From assembly GCA_036873135.1 (NCBI GenBank), contig JAPTYO010000007.1, positions 5,934,763-5,998,762 on the forward strand: a DNA stretch of 64,000 bases. Reading direction: 5' to 3'. How positions within the stretch are numbered: position 1 is the stretch's first letter; each line of letters begins with the position of its first letter. The translations under genes were made by a program, and so were the position numbers. A model generated the notes under the pieces. That model searched no databases. It saw only the letters and a list, made by a program, of their open reading frames with translations, and was not told where the DNA came from. Of the stretch, positions 13,701 to 26,460 are shown piece by piece. This DNA comes from Clarkia xantiana subsp. parviflora. Its lineage: Eukaryota > Streptophyta > Magnoliopsida > Myrtales > Onagraceae.

Positions 13701-15309
13701 TCTGATTCACCATCCGCACCATCACCTTCAAATGGAACAAACCAGACAAAGGATGTATCACCTTCTCCATCTCCCATGCCAGAGGAGAATATTACTATCA
13801 CTGGTATCGTAGCTGCGGCTTCTTCAGTCAATTATTTCTCCTGTTCATATGTGATTGAATTTACCACATTGTTATTTTTTTTGTGGCTGCACTGAAATTT
13901 GAATGTATTGCTTTGGCAGTACGAGTTAGATCATCTATTTACTGTATTTCAGGATTCGGGTAGTCGAGTTATGGATATCAGATACGTTTTGATGATTAGA
14001 CTTTTTCAATTGATGCCATTCTGGTTTGGCTTTTATTTATTTCATCTTATTAAGCTCTTATAAAACCAAGCTCTGCTGATGTCTTTTCTGATAAATGTTC
14101 TAAATTTTTTTATTTTTGCTTAGTTCATGTGTGATGCCTTGTTTTGGTTATTCGTAATTCTTCTCCCAAAGAAGCAACTTAGAGTATATGATGTCAGATT
14201 GTTCTCTTTAACGGTGGCAGCGGACATCTCAAATCAAATCGGTCAAATCACATTTGAGATGTCCTCAAGCATGAATTCGTCGTATCTCAAGTCCCATATT
14301 ACAAACCTCACTGAATCCATAGCTCATCAGCTCGAGCTCAACATTTCACAGGTTTGGCTTACTTGTTTATTATGATGCTCATGTGTTCTAGTTATGCAGA
14401 TTGTAAGAGTTCTTGTCAATAAAAGGACATCATATGAATTTCATCATATGAAGTAAAATAAACGTTACTTGTATGGCTTCACTTCACTTGCAGGTCCATT
14501 TTGTAAGCCTTACTTCTGCAGGAAATGGTTCACTCATCAAATGGGCCATTCGACCTGCCAAACCTGGTGGATATATATCAAATGCAACCGCAACGGTATG
14601 TCCTCATTTCTAAAATCCAGCATGCTACTATAAATGCTCGACGCTTGTCTTTATCTTTTAAATTTATTTTTGCAGGATATTATTACCCGTCTTAGTGAAC
14701 ACCATGTAAAACTTCCCGATTCCTATGGAACCTACAAGTTTTCTGAGTGGAAAATTGAGCCCCTCATTGTCAGGTACAGGAATGGAAACACTTGTCGTCC
14801 AGTTTGCAACAGTACGAAGGCTCATAGGTGCCCTCAACTTTTAACGACCCCGCTTTTAGGCCTAAGAAATACAAATATATTTTCATCTCCGTCCTTATAA
14901 GCTTTATTTATATGTTAGCCACCTTGATTGTTCAGTATATATGATAGTTTGCTGCCCCCTTTGAAATAAATTCCTGGACTCTCACCCCTGTTTATCAACA
15001 AACATTAAGGATGGAATGAGGGGGTTAGTTGCTCCTGAAAGTCAGTTTTGTTCATCCGGATATATATTGTTGCTATGATCACTCTTAAACATATGTATAT
15101 TAATGAATGATCTGTATTGGTAATAATGCAGGACATGGTGGCAGAAGCATTACTCAATAGTGGGTCTGGTAGCTCTGGTGGTGTTAGTTGCGGCGTTGTT
15201 AGCTACAGGTGCATGGTTCCTATGGAAACATAGGCAGCAGAATATGGTCGCTTATAAGCCTGTTGGCGCAGCAGCTCCCGAACAAGAACTTCAGCTGCAG
15301 CCACTATGA
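10715..15309 (+). CDS. Membrane-anchored nepenthesin-like aspartic protease
   Basis: This is a pepsin-fold aspartic endopeptidase of the plant A1 family, predicted to enter the secretory pathway. Twelve exons: 10715-10998, 11092-11212, 12234-12661, 12773-12929, 13013-13095, 13193-13289, 13434-13506, 13597-13803, 14221-14351, 14494-14595, 14676-14827, 15132-15309; 670 residues. A hydrophobic N-terminal signal or anchor segment lies at residues 8-25. The two catalytic aspartates sit in DTGSTVTYVPC (D115) and DSGTTYAYLP (D311). Cysteine-rich stretches between them are typical of nepenthesin-type enzymes. A Ser/Pro-rich linker of about 40 residues follows the protease domain, then an extra domain of about 150 residues with N-glycosylation sites, then a transmembrane helix (about 621-643) and a short cytosolic tail. 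This layout matches the plant At3g50050-type proteases. An alternative in-frame ATG lies at 10673. The physiological substrate is unknown. Confidence 0.92.
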
Positions 15310-15773
15310 ACAGGAAAGGTGCGTGCTGTGATCTTTGTCTCAGTACCACAGCTCATATAACATCAATTCCACACAAAAGTTTCATTACGTTCATGGCTAT
15401 GTACATGCCGTGATCCCAATTTTCGATAAATGTCTTCTTTTGTTTCTGTATTCTCGAACTGGTGACGTATATATATATAAATAGAGAGATCTGATCAAAA
15501 TTCAAATATATTCTTTTTACACTGTCAATACTGTAACATAGATGCGTTCTTGAATCTCCCTCCTATAGCCAAGATCAAAGAAGACTTATGGTATTCACCA
15601 AGATCTTGGGAAGACTCCGATGATGTGGTAAAAAGTATAATAAGCACACATGTAAGGTGAGTAAAAACATTGTGGCTGCTAAGTTTATCTAATTAATGTT
15701 GTGTTAAGTCAGAGCAGAGCGTGTATATAAGTACCCATAATATTATGAAACACATTGCTAAATTGCAAAGTTT

Positions 15774-15841
<68 letters not shown>

Positions 15842-17425
15842 ATAATATCTAGTTCGCCTGCAAATGTAATATTACATTCGTCTACAAGACAACATCATTA
15901 CATTAACTCGAATAATAGCTTCAGTGCATAATAGTTGGGTTTAAAGATTATATATATATTGACATGATCAAGAAAACAGCAGTAAAGAATCAAGAAAACA
16001 ATATGCAAGAGTGTATAACATAAATATCAAAATCTAATAATTAATTTGCAGTACAGAAATATAAACGAAAAGAAAGCCGTCTTTCTCAATCTCTGCTACT
16101 CGTTCTCAATAAATCAGACCAAATATATTTTACAGAAGAGTAATGCTAAACAAGCCTACTGTTTTGATCTTCAATTTTGTTAGATGTTTATACTTTTGAC
16201 ACTTGGAACCTCAACTCTGTCTAAAAAGCTGCTCCATTAAATGCAGCAATTGTTGGGTTTTTCCCTTCCGTGTATACCCTTGATAAGTGCTAAATAAATA
16301 TCAATACATGGCAATGATGTATGGACTCTCAAATCAAATCTTACTAGGTAAATATTTATTATTCATTCCATATATAGGGTTTTAAAATTCAGAAATCAAA
16401 AAATACAAATGTCATCACTTTACTATTTATGATCGATTTAATGTGAGCGATAATTATTTTAGAGTTTATCATCTAGAACCATCCTTAAAAAAAATAGACA
16501 TTTATCATAAAAGTTACATATGTTCTTTTGATATATTTATTTTTAAAACGAAGTCATGTACAAAGCTGGGTCGAGTCAATGTCATCATTTTTTATTATTT
16601 AAGTGATTATTAAAATAGAACCACATACAGAGTGCGAGTAAACAAATAGTGCCTAATCTAAGAAAAAAAAAGAATAAGACACATCAACAAAATTATTAAT
16701 GAAACAATATAAATATCACTTTAAACACATCAATTGTCTCTGCATTCCTTCGGAGATGAATGAAGTGGTGAGGTGGGGACACTAATCGAGTTCTTCAAAA
16801 ACATGTAGATATGGTCAAATGTCGAATCGAAGTGGAAGAGTGTGATTCCTAAGTCACGATTGCAGGAGCATAATATTTACGTAAATATCTTTACGTAAAG
16901 CTCGTTACTGTTTATGTCGGTTCCTATTTGTTAATATTATTTATTCAATTGTTTTGCTTCTCTTTTGGATTATATATATATATAAAATTATGCTACGCTA
17001 ACTTGAATAAGAACACGAGCCGTAATAAATTGTTTTTAATATTAAATAAGTTAAATAATGACACGAATCAAATAAGTTAACAAACATCCATCCTCTACAA
17101 ACTTAAGCTCGAGGTATAATTTCTACATGATTTAGTTTAGAGTGCTTCTGCTATCATGCAGATACATATAAGCAATAGCCATTGTTGAACTTATAAGTGC
17201 CATCACTAAAAAACTCATTACTATCATCTCATAGTCAAAATAAGCAGATACACAGGCAAGGGTCTCGGGTGTTTCATAGCAGTTTAAAGCGAATCATGCC
17301 TATAAATAACATTCATAATCAAAACAGGCATTGCCAATAATAACCATAAGCTGATGGTAGGTCTTTGTGATAGATACCATGTCCAATGGTGAAACTTGGA
17401 TGATGAAAGACGAGCTAAAGTCAGT
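15310..17425. other. Intergenic region with a long (TA)n microsatellite
   Basis: This contains the protease 3' UTR, a (TA) run of about 29 units at 15778-15835, and AT-rich DNA with no coding signal. A smaller (TA) run lies at 16972-16984. Confidence 0.55.
15778..15835. repeat. (TA)n microsatellite
   Basis: An uninterrupted run of TA dinucleotides, about 58 bp, in the intergenic region. Confidence 0.95.
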
Positions 17426-18844
17426 CTAATACTGCAATCTTCGCTTCTTGAAACCTGACTCCCGAGATAAGGATGATGATGATTCCACAACCCATGAGTC
17501 ATTTGAACTATCGCAGCTGAAATTAGCATCCATCACGCCATTCGGGCTGCTTGGTGCAAGGAGATGCTTTCGTTTGTCCAGAAATTCTTCTATGAGTTCA
17601 TAGCACTCATTTACCTTTTCCTGCCAAAACAAAGCAAATTTGCTAAGAATACTAAATTACGATTCGATAATCAAGATTAGGAGGAGGATTCATTCAATTA
17701 CCCAAAACATCAAACACAGTAAGTGGATTCACCTCTTTGAAATAAACATGGAGTCCCAGCAAATTTTATCGGTAGTTTCCGACCAATACTTTCATTTCAT
17801 ATACTTTTAGCATGTTATTATCCATAAAAGAGACTGAAGAACAGAGATTTACAAACCTCACTTGTCTTCAACACAGACAACAGCTGATCCTTGTACTCCA
17901 ATGCATTACATGGCTCAGATTCTTTAATTACAAACAACATTATCGCAGCAGCCATAACAGAAGGAACATAACTCCTCAGCCTTACATCTGAAAAGGGAAA
18001 GTCTGAGCTTTTAGAACCCTAAACCCTAATTAACTAATTAAATAATCCTCCTCTTAATCATGGATAAACTTGTATAAATTACCTGAAATGGCAGACAGAA
18101 GCAGATCCTCACACTTCCATACAAACTCCAAGGATTTTAAAATGAGCCTCCTGGCAATGTGATCGAAGAAATCGACTGGCGTCACAGGATGCATTCTCCA
18201 CTGGAGAGTGGACATTACAACCAGCTCCATTCTCTGGACAGTCTTTGCTTCGAACACGAACTTCGATTCATCCACCTGAGAGAAGACAACAGTCAAAATC
18301 TAAAATTTAAGGGAATCAGTGGCGCATTTCGTCAAACAATTGATATACATACTTGGAGGTCGACTAGCAACGGAACTTGAATCTCCTGGATTTTTGCAGC
18401 TATGGAGAGGCAAGCCACTGCCGTGAGCTGAGTCATCCATGGCTTGTCTCTCTGAAATCGAATGTTTGACACAAATCTGTCGAAGTAGTTCGCAGCTAAA
18501 ACAGCGGTGAGAGCGCAGAAATCAAACCGCGATTTTACACTCAAAATCCAACCGAAAGCTTCTGTTCTTGCGTCAATCAACCATCCATCGGAGGTTCCGT
18601 CGCCGCAGGTCCAATCCGTTGCATTTTCCTTGGAAATCAGAGAATCTACCTCACTGTCCTCCCAGAACAGCTCGTGTTCTTCGAGCAGATGTGAGAAATG
18701 CGAGAAATTTAAACCGCTGCAGACCACATCCCTCAATTCATCGTCATTATCTTCAAAATCCCCCTCGAATGTCTCTTCTTCGCAGTACAGAGCACTAATA
18801 AAGACTGGAAATTTCTGGGTTTCTTGGTGATGTAGAGACATCAT
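17426..18844 (-). CDS. CYCD3: D3-type cyclin
   Basis: This is a regulatory subunit of CDKA that phosphorylates retinoblastoma-related protein at the G1/S transition. Exons on the minus strand: 18353-18844, 18083-18275, 17857-17987, 17426-17620; 336 residues, within the D3 range. The RBR-binding LxCxE motif appears as LYCEE near residue 20. The cyclin box follows with WILSVKSRFDF, NYFDRFVS and QLTAVACLSIAAKIQE. The C-terminal cyclin fold contains STLQWRMHPVTPVDFF, typical of CYCD3. The tail is Ser/Asp-rich, like the PEST-type tails of D cyclins, and ends KKRRLQY. Two ATGs are adjacent (18844 and 18841); the first is used. Four coding exons fit plant CYCD3 genes. A MULE-type element ends about 215 bp upstream of the start codon. 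Clade D3 is inferred from remembered sequences; paralogue number is not resolved. Confidence 0.92.
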
Positions 18845-19058
18845 CTTCTTCGACGAAGAAGAGATTGAAGGTTCTTCTCATTATAGGTGGGAGCTAGATA
18901 AACCCAGATTCATGACTGGATTTTGTCTTCAAAGCTTCAAGAGAGAGATCGTGTGTGAATCAAAGAGGCGATTGATTTATCCAAGAAGGTTTTCACGCTT
19001 GTCTTTTTTCCCTTCAAGTATATTATTTTAATTTTTACCTTTCTTATAGTATTATATT

Positions 19059-19939
19059 GAGTGAATTCCCAACGTAGATTCTTCTACCAAACTATTTCCC
19101 AAACTAGACTCTTTTAGAAACTAATTCCCAAAATAGGTCTTTTTATTTTTTTGGTAATGTATATTATTTAATTTGAATCTTAAAGTTTACAATATGTTAC
19201 AAATGAACCCTAAAGAAAACTATAATTACAAAATGAAATATAAGAAACCAAATGTATGAAAAAATAAAATTTAATTAATTAAATGTTAAAAATGCACATT
19301 AAAAAAATAATCAAACAAACAAATTTTGTAGATTTTAATTCTAAAAAAATATGTGAAATTAAAAGAAAAAGATTTAAAAATATTTAAATTTTGAAAAAAA
19401 AAATATAATGATATGCAAATTATATTCATTAAGAGTATGCAAAAAAAAAAAAAAAAAAAACCAACTAAAATCCATTCTTAAATTTATTCTTTTGATTTTT
19501 TAAATTTAAATTAGTTTATCCGTTATTTTTTCATTCGCTAATTTTATATATTTTTATAAATTTAACATATTTTATTTAGTGTTTATATTTTTATACTTAA
19601 AAAATCATGAGTATTTAGTTTCTTTACGTTTTATATCACAGTTTTTTTTACAATTTATATATTTTGGCATATTTTATTTTAGAATTTTTTTAAATTACTA
19701 ATTTATTATTTTTATGTTTATAAATTTTGCATTTAATTATCTTAATTTTCAATTTTTTTATATATATTTCTTCTATGATATTTAGGTTTAGGATTAATTG
19801 TAACAAAATATAAACTTTGGGGGAAATTATAATAAATATAAATGATTAAAAAAATGAAAAAACCTATTTTGGGAATTAGTTTCTGAAGAAGCCTAGTTTG
19901 GGAATAAGTTTGGCAATGAAGCCTATTTTGCATTCACTC
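19059..19939. mobile_element. MULE-type element upstream of the cyclin gene
   Basis: Terminal inverted repeats of about 85 bp begin GAGTGAATTCCCAA on the left and AATACGAGTGAATGCAA-like on the right. They contain the repeated phrase AACTA.TTCCCAAA. The element is flanked by a perfect 10 bp duplication, GTATTATATT (19049-19058 and 19940-19949). The 881 bp element is AT-rich inside with no gene. It lies in the presumed promoter of the D3 cyclin. Confidence 0.85.
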
Positions 19940-21568
19940 GTATTATATTTGGAGAGATTATTAAGTAATATTTAATAACCATTTAAAAATATCTAGCCAT
20001 TCGAGAGGTTGATGAGATTGAAAAATTTTTTAGAATTTTTTTTTTTTCAAGTTAATAGTGAGGCGGTAGAATATCAATTTACTCCCAAATTTAATTTTAC
20101 TTTAAAATGGATTAATCGGTAACTCATTTTGAAATCAAATAAAAATAATTATTCAACTTTGATTGCGACTCAATAAGAACACTCCTCTTTATACACGATA
20201 ATTATTATTCGGACCATTTATATTTTATACAGTCATACAAATTTATTATATTAGTATATTACATATCGGATTATTCAAATGATTATTTTCAATCGTATTT
20301 TAACTCACTTCATAATGAGTTATGATGTTTATTTTAACAAATTAATAAAAATCAATTTAAAAACTTCAAAAGTTAAGAAAAAATATATTTTATTTTATTT
20401 AAAAACTTTAGAGAATAATTCTGAAATATGGTACCATTAGATAATAAAAAAAATTATTGTATGATTGGATAAACTCTTGGTTTCATTTTGTTAATTGCTG
20501 TTATGTTTGGCGCCAAAAAGAAAAGAAAAAGAAAAGGAAATGCAGGATGACGGAAATCTCCTGCAAAATTCAGAAGGGTGTGAATGAATGAAGATTCAGA
20601 GGATTGGTCAATAAAGTTTGTTGAATTTCCTTTTATCTATTTTTCTGTTTAAGTTATTACATAGATTCACTTCTTTTCTTTTTGTTGTCAATTCAATTGT
20701 CTGTCACTTGTGTAGGCTGTAGACACAGTGAAAATTGTCATTTCGAGAACGTGTGATTATCAACCAGGTGTACGCAGTTGTACCATAAATCTGAAAAGAG
20801 AACTATATATAACTCGTGAAGAAAGATCGCCACATCTGGGCACAACGGGTGTATATTTTACTCTAACAAAATTGCTCCAAAACAACTAAAATCATTTTTG
20901 TCGGGTGGGAGTTCTCGTTAACCTGGTGTATACAGCTTCTGGGCATCTCAAGAACGCTAGGAGTTGCTCTTTGCGTGTTAACCGATCATTTTTTATTTTA
21001 TAATATTTCATTTTGGCCGACTTTAATAAGATTTTTTTTACCTGTACTAAAGTCTTTTGGCCAACTTTTGTTTATAATAATAAGTTTTTTTAAATAAAGT
21101 GTTTTCTTATAAACTTTTTTATATTAGTTCTATTTCTAACTTGAAATAGAATTTTGAAGTGGAAATTAAATCTACATTTTCAAGTATTGAAATTCTGTTA
21201 TATCCACTTACGCTGGGTCGCTGGCACGAATCTTTTGTACTTGTTTACCTAAAATAAACATAAATTTGATATTACTATACACAAGTAAAGTATAACTTAA
21301 AATACTTAATACATTTTTAATTAAAATTATTATTAATTATAACCAAACATACTAAAAAATTAAAACAAACCCAAGCCACCCAATAAGAATATAGTTTCGG
21401 CCATACAAAAAAAAAATTAAGAATATAGTTTAAACTTCGAAACATTAATTATTATTAAGGGTGATGAGATGAGATGAACATAGCTATTCGAACACTTGGC
21501 AGTAGTTAAAACTAACTAGGGAAATTATTATTATTATTAAGTGACCCTAGAAATAAAGAGCTAGGTAG
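19940..21568. other. AT-rich intergenic DNA
   Basis: I see no coding exon or clear element between the cyclin-side MULE-type element and the LEA gene. Both flanking genes are on the minus strand, so this includes the LEA gene's 3' side. Confidence 0.5.
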
Positions 21569-21853
21569 CTATTTAGAATGCAGCTGAGTCTTCTCTGCAG
21601 CAGGGACGTCGTCGGAGTCGGAAGATACGGCGGCGCCGGTGAGAGTGGGAGCATCAGTGGAGGCGGCAGCGCCACGGCCCTCCTTGGGTTCTTCGTGGCC
21701 CTCCGCCCCGTATCCCTTGAGCTTGTAATCTTCCAGGTTGTCGTACTGCAGATAAGGGCTGCTCTTCATCGGCAACTCGGCAAACTTGTCTTTCTCCTCC
21801 TCCTTTCGCGGCGGCGCTTCGCCGGATTTCTGCTGCGTTCCTTTATCTGCCAT
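21569..21853 (-). CDS. Group 6 late embryogenesis abundant protein (LEA_6 / LEA18 type)
   Basis: This is a small hydrophilic, intrinsically disordered protein of the LEA_6 family (Phaseolus LEA-18 type). Such proteins accumulate in seeds and under water deficit and are thought to protect macromolecules. It is a single 94-residue exon. The family core is clear: MKSSPYLQYDNLEDYKLKGY, then GAEGHEEPKEGRG and STDAPTLTGAAV. The flanks are rich in Lys, Glu, Ala and Gln, with no Cys or Trp. The ATG at 21853 is chosen because the family begins MA-K/E there; an in-frame ATG at 21964 would add 37 residues unlike the family. A TATA-like TATTTAA lies about 77 bp upstream on the minus strand. I found no ABA-response element close by. 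Confidence 0.88.
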   Translation of the reverse strand: MADKGTQQKSGEAPPRKEEEKDKFAELPMKSSPYLQYDNLEDYKLKGYGAEGHEEPKEGRGAAASTDAPTLTGAAVSSDSDDVPAAEKTQLHSK

Positions 21854-21929
21854 CTTCTTCTTCTTCTTATTTATATTATTATAATGTAGGACTTTTTCCT
21901 TTATCTTTTCATCTGTAACATATCCCCCT

Positions 21930-21936
21930 TTAAATA
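21930..21936 (-). promoter_or_regulatory. Putative TATA box of the LEA gene
   Basis: On the minus strand the sequence reads CTATTTAAAG, about 77 bp before the LEA ATG. That spacing allows a short 5' UTR of some 45 nt. This is inferred from position and composition only. Confidence 0.45.
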
Positions 21937-22583
21937 GGGAACGGATTGGACCAAAGTTTAACACTTTGAGAAGTTTGAGGATCCCTTTTTATTAAACTTG
22001 CAAGTCGGTGGTTACGTTAAACTATTCAATTTGCATTTATGGATGGCAGGATGTCGGTGGCTGTAGCCAATAATTCAACTTTATCTTCTTTGCCTTTTTT
22101 TTTGGCCGACATCAATTTTTTATTCTTTTATTTTATTTTTTTCTATGTAATAATATATTACATAATTATATCATACTAACTATACATTTATTATATATAT
22201 TTATAGTCTAATATATTTTTTAATCTTCTTCATTTTCTCTTTTCTTTTTCCAATTTTTTTATTTAAGGTTTTGATTGGTAATAAATCAATTAAATGAACT
22301 TTTTCATAATTCTTGTTAAATGTAAAATGTTTTCAATTTGATTTAATCATTTACTTTACAAAATTGAAATTCTATATTGTTATTATGTTAAATTATTTAT
22401 TTATTCAACATATTAAATTAAAAAATAGTAAAATATCTTTGTTATTTTGTACTAAATTAACTAAGTTTTAATCAACAAAAATTAGTTCCATTTAATCCTT
22501 AAAATTTTTGTTAGTTAGATGTAATTATGCTGGATCGGCCTGGATAAATAAAGCCCAACTAGTAACTTTTCTAGCATGTTTGC

Positions 22584-22733
22584 AATTTGTAGCCCAAATT
22601 CATTATATATTAAAAAAAAAGTTCAGGGCCAAACTCTTGAAGCATTTATTTTTTCAAAAATCGAAAATCTTTCGTGTGGCCCTTAGCTTTTTTAATTTTT
22701 TTTAATATATAATGAAATTGGGCTACAATTTTT
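22584..22733. repeat. Short hairpin (foldback) repeat
   Basis: Arms of about 33 bp (22584-22616 and 22700-22733) are reverse complements with one or two mismatches; GTAGCCCAA in the left arm pairs with TTGGGCTAC in the right. The loop is about 85 bp and contains a second weaker pairing, GGGCC with GGCCC. No target duplication is obvious. Confidence 0.65.
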
Positions 22734-22734
22734 T

Positions 22735-23147
22735 TTTTCAAATTTTGAGCAAATTGTTACGTTATTTTGGATTTTCCTTAAATTAGAAAAAAAAAAATTA
22801 GTATAACCCGGCCACGTGGAATTTTCCATGTGTATTAAATATGAATTCAGACATAAATTAAAAGAATTGCAACAAAATACATTTAAGTAGATCGCTCAAT
22901 CAGAAGACACCATTGGTATGATTGGGTGAATGTCTAATTGAGTATCCAATGGTAGAGATTTCGATGTAATACTTTCAGTTTATGTTTGATTTCATTTTGG
23001 GTACACACAAAAATACCTCACATTATCGGAATATGCTTATTTGTTGTCCAATTTAATAGAAGTTGAATAAAATGTACAATTTATTCAGTAATTAAAAATT
23101 CGGACAGCAAATAAATTCAAATAGCAATTTGGTTATTAAGCCTTTAA
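22735..23147. mobile_element. Partial copy of the 5241/60030 MULE-type MITE family
   Basis: Shared phrases with the elements at 5241-6399 and 60030-60551 occur in the same order: TTTTCCATGTGTA, a TTGCAA.AAAATACATT segment, AATTGAGTATCCAATGG, TTTTGGGTACACA and a terminal CAATTTGGTTATTAAGCC. The left terminus is missing or rearranged beside the hairpin at 22584-22733, so this is an incomplete copy. Confidence 0.65.
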
Positions 23148-23645
23148 TTTATGGTAAAGTTGAGTTAACTTAAACCGTTACCCCAACAATTACAGACGAA
23201 TGAAGAAGAGAGGGGGGAACACTCTGTCTGGTCAACAGTGCATGAAATGAAATACGCCTCTTCGTACTCACCCAAAAGCCGCCTCTTCAATATCAATGAA
23301 CATTTTCACCAAAAAAAAAAATTAATCAATCAATACTCTTATATATAATAATAATATAGCAACACATATATTATTATAGTGCATTGCATATAAGCTACAC
23401 GTCACGAATATGTGTTTGAATTTGAGGTACAAGGTGTCGAAACATCACAAAATCGACAGAAGAGCCAACCCCCACATTCCCCTGTTATTATTTTCATATA
23501 TATTAATATAATATAATATGAAAAGTACTTTTTTTTTGGTGAAATTATGAAAAGTACTTTGATTGGATAACATGAAGAAGATATGAGTCAGTAGTTATCA
23601 TACTTATCCTGTTATATCCATTGAATATCTTCTAGCTAGGTGATA
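23148..23645. other. AT-rich intergenic stretch
   Basis: No gene or repeat boundary is recognised here. Confidence 0.45.
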
Positions 23646-24522
23646 TCTACTATATTATATTAATTCGGTACCGGAAGCCCTCTGACTGACACGTGGATAG
23701 TCCACGCAGTCACTGTTTCCTAATTTAATCGGAATTTAATAGACGTTCTCTAAATTTAGATACATAATATTGATTAGTTGAAAATTAAGAAGTATTTTTA
23801 TCTCCTATTTTAGCCTCTACGCAATTTAAAGAAACAAATTAATTAAAAGTTTCCATTTAAATAGTAAATCTATACAGTTTGGTTCCGGAAGACCATAGGC
23901 CGCCACGTCGTTGTAGTTTAACAAATAAATTGTATATATACTATAAATTGTAGTTTAACGAATGTGTATATTTAGTAAACATGTATTATAATTCTACGTA
24001 TGTTTAGCAAACACATATAGAATATCAGAAAAACATATATTTATTGGCCAAATAAAGCCATATATTTAGAAGAAACCTAACTATATATATTTATTATTGT
24101 GTGCCCTAAACCTCCATTTTCAATATTCAATAGTATCCATCAATATTGGCATATTGCTGCCACCACCTCAGTGATATTCACTGTGGGAACAAGAAGTCGC
24201 CTCGCAAAATTTGGGTTTATTTTGGTTGATATGAAAAAAAAAGGTGAATCCAATTTTATATCAATATTTATAATTACACATGACTTATTATATAATTTTA
24301 TTTTGTGTAGATATATTCCTTTAGTGACTAATTATTGGTAACCTCCATATTGGAACTCTTCGACTCAAGAAACTTCGTTTATTTTCTTCGGAATAGCTAT
24401 CTTCAGTAAGTTATCAGCATAATCGTTGGCAATTATCGATTTTTTTTTCTTTTTAGTGTTGTGCTTTTTAAAACTAGAAAAAAAACATAAACACTTTGTT
24501 AATTCTTTTTTTCTTCTATATG

Positions 24523-25665
24523 GATATGTTGGATTATGGCAATCTAAGATTATTATTTTTTAAATGTAACACTAAATCTTTATATTTGACTGTAATGTAG
24601 TCATTATTATCATATACTTATATACTAATAGTTTAACTATTTGATTTGATAAATCTCATAAGATAAATTTATTTAGTATTGTTTTTAGTGGTGCTTTTTT
24701 TCTTTTTTACATTTTAAAAAACTTTACTCTTATGTTGATTGTTTTTCTTTGATAAGGATATGTTGGATTATCACACAATCTAAGAATAAAAAGAGGTAAT
24801 ACTACATTTTTATATTTGATTGTAATTTGTATTGTAGTTATTATTATCCTATACAAATCGTTTAAATATTCAATTTAACAAATCTCATGAAAATATATGT
24901 ATTAAGTATATTTTTAGTGTTCTTCTTTCAAATAAAAAAAACAATAAAATTTTACACTTTGTTTAAATTTTTTTTTTCTTCCATAAAGATGTGTTGGATT
25001 ATGGCAATCTAAGATTTAAAAAAAAATTGGCACTAAATCTTTATACTTGATTGTAATGTAGTAATTATTCTCATATAATTATAGTTTAAATATTTAATTT
25101 TATAAGTATTATGAAGATAAATTTATTTAGTATTATTTTTAGTGGTGCTTTTTTTTTTTTTTTTTACGTTTTAAAAAACATTACTCGATTTTTTTTCTCT
25201 GATAAGCAAGTGTTGGATTATCACACAATCTAAGAATAAAAAAGGTAATATTACATTTTTATATTTGATTGTAATTTGTATTGTAGGTATTGTTATCCTA
25301 TACATAAAGTTTAAATATTCAATTTGATAAATCTCATGAAGATAGATGTATTTAGTAATATTTTTTAGTGTTCTTCTTTTAAATAAAAACAATAAAAATT
25401 TACTCTTTGTATAATCTTTTTTTTTCTTCCATAAGGATATGTTGGATTACTGTTATCTAAGATTAAAAAAAAGGTAAAACTAAATTTTTATATTTGATTG
25501 TAATTTAGTAATTATTATCCTATACTTTAGTTTAAATATTCGATTCGAAGATAATTTATTTAGTGGAATTTTAAAATTTATTATTTCGTTTCACATCTGG
25601 AATATTTGATGGTATTTTTTGTTTTTACAGAAATAGGTTACCACAATTCTGAAAATTTACAATTG
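24523..25665. repeat. Five diverged tandem units inside the Helitron
   Basis: Each unit starts with a GATATGTTGGATTAT-like phrase, followed by CAATCTAAGA, TTATATTTGATTGTAAT, a poly-T tract and TTTTTAGTGTTCTT or TTTTTAGTGGTGCTT. Unit length varies between about 220 and 235 bp. The two TTTAGTG variants alternate, which suggests a higher-order two-unit repeat. Confidence 0.75.
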
Positions 25666-25747
25666 GGTCGGTTTGCATTCACGCTGAATAGTGTAAATAA
25701 ATGATCAATTTCAAGTACGTAACTTTATGTATGTAGAAGTACATAAT

Positions 25748-26460
25748 ATTTAAGCCAAAAATTTATTGTTCCTTAACTTTAATTTAGGATATAAGAATGT
25801 AAAATTCACATAAAAGAACACTATTTATGAACTAATGCATAATTGAAAAATAAAAATAGATAAGAAGTTCGGATAACAATTTAAAAAAAAAAAAAAAACA
25901 AATTCCGAGTAGCATATATTTTTATTTTTATTTTGCTTATCTTTTAAAGTTCAATGTCTTTATTATTCTCATATTCCTTTTTTCTTTAAAGTTTTTTTTT
26001 AAGGAATTTTTTCGTTTAAGTTATTATATATAAATTCTTTATATTATTTTTTTGCTTTCTTTAAAAACTTAAAATTATTTATGATATATTGTTTGAATAT
26101 TTAAGCAAAAAAATTATTGTTCCTTAACTTTAATTTAGGATATATGAATGTAAATTCACATAAAAGAACACTACTCATGAACTGAGGCATAATTGAAAAA
26201 TAAAAATAGATAAGAAGTTCAAATAACAATTTACAAAAAAAAAATAAATAAATAAAAAAATTCAGAGTACCATATTATTATTATTTTGCTTATCTTTTAA
26301 AGTTCAATGTCTTTATTATTCTCATATTCCTTTTTCTTTAAAGTTTTTTTTTTTTTTTTTGTGGAAGTTTGCCGTTTAAGTTATTATATATAAATTCTTT
26401 ATATTATTTTTTGCTTTCTTTAAAAACTTCAAATTATTTACGATATATTATTTGATTTGC
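25748..26460. repeat. Duplicated block of about 370 bp inside the Helitron
   Basis: The phrases TTATTGTTCCTTAACTTTAA, CATAAAAGAACACTA, GATAAGAAGTTC and TCTTTAAAGTT occur twice in the same order, once from about 25750 and again from about 26100. Confidence 0.8.
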
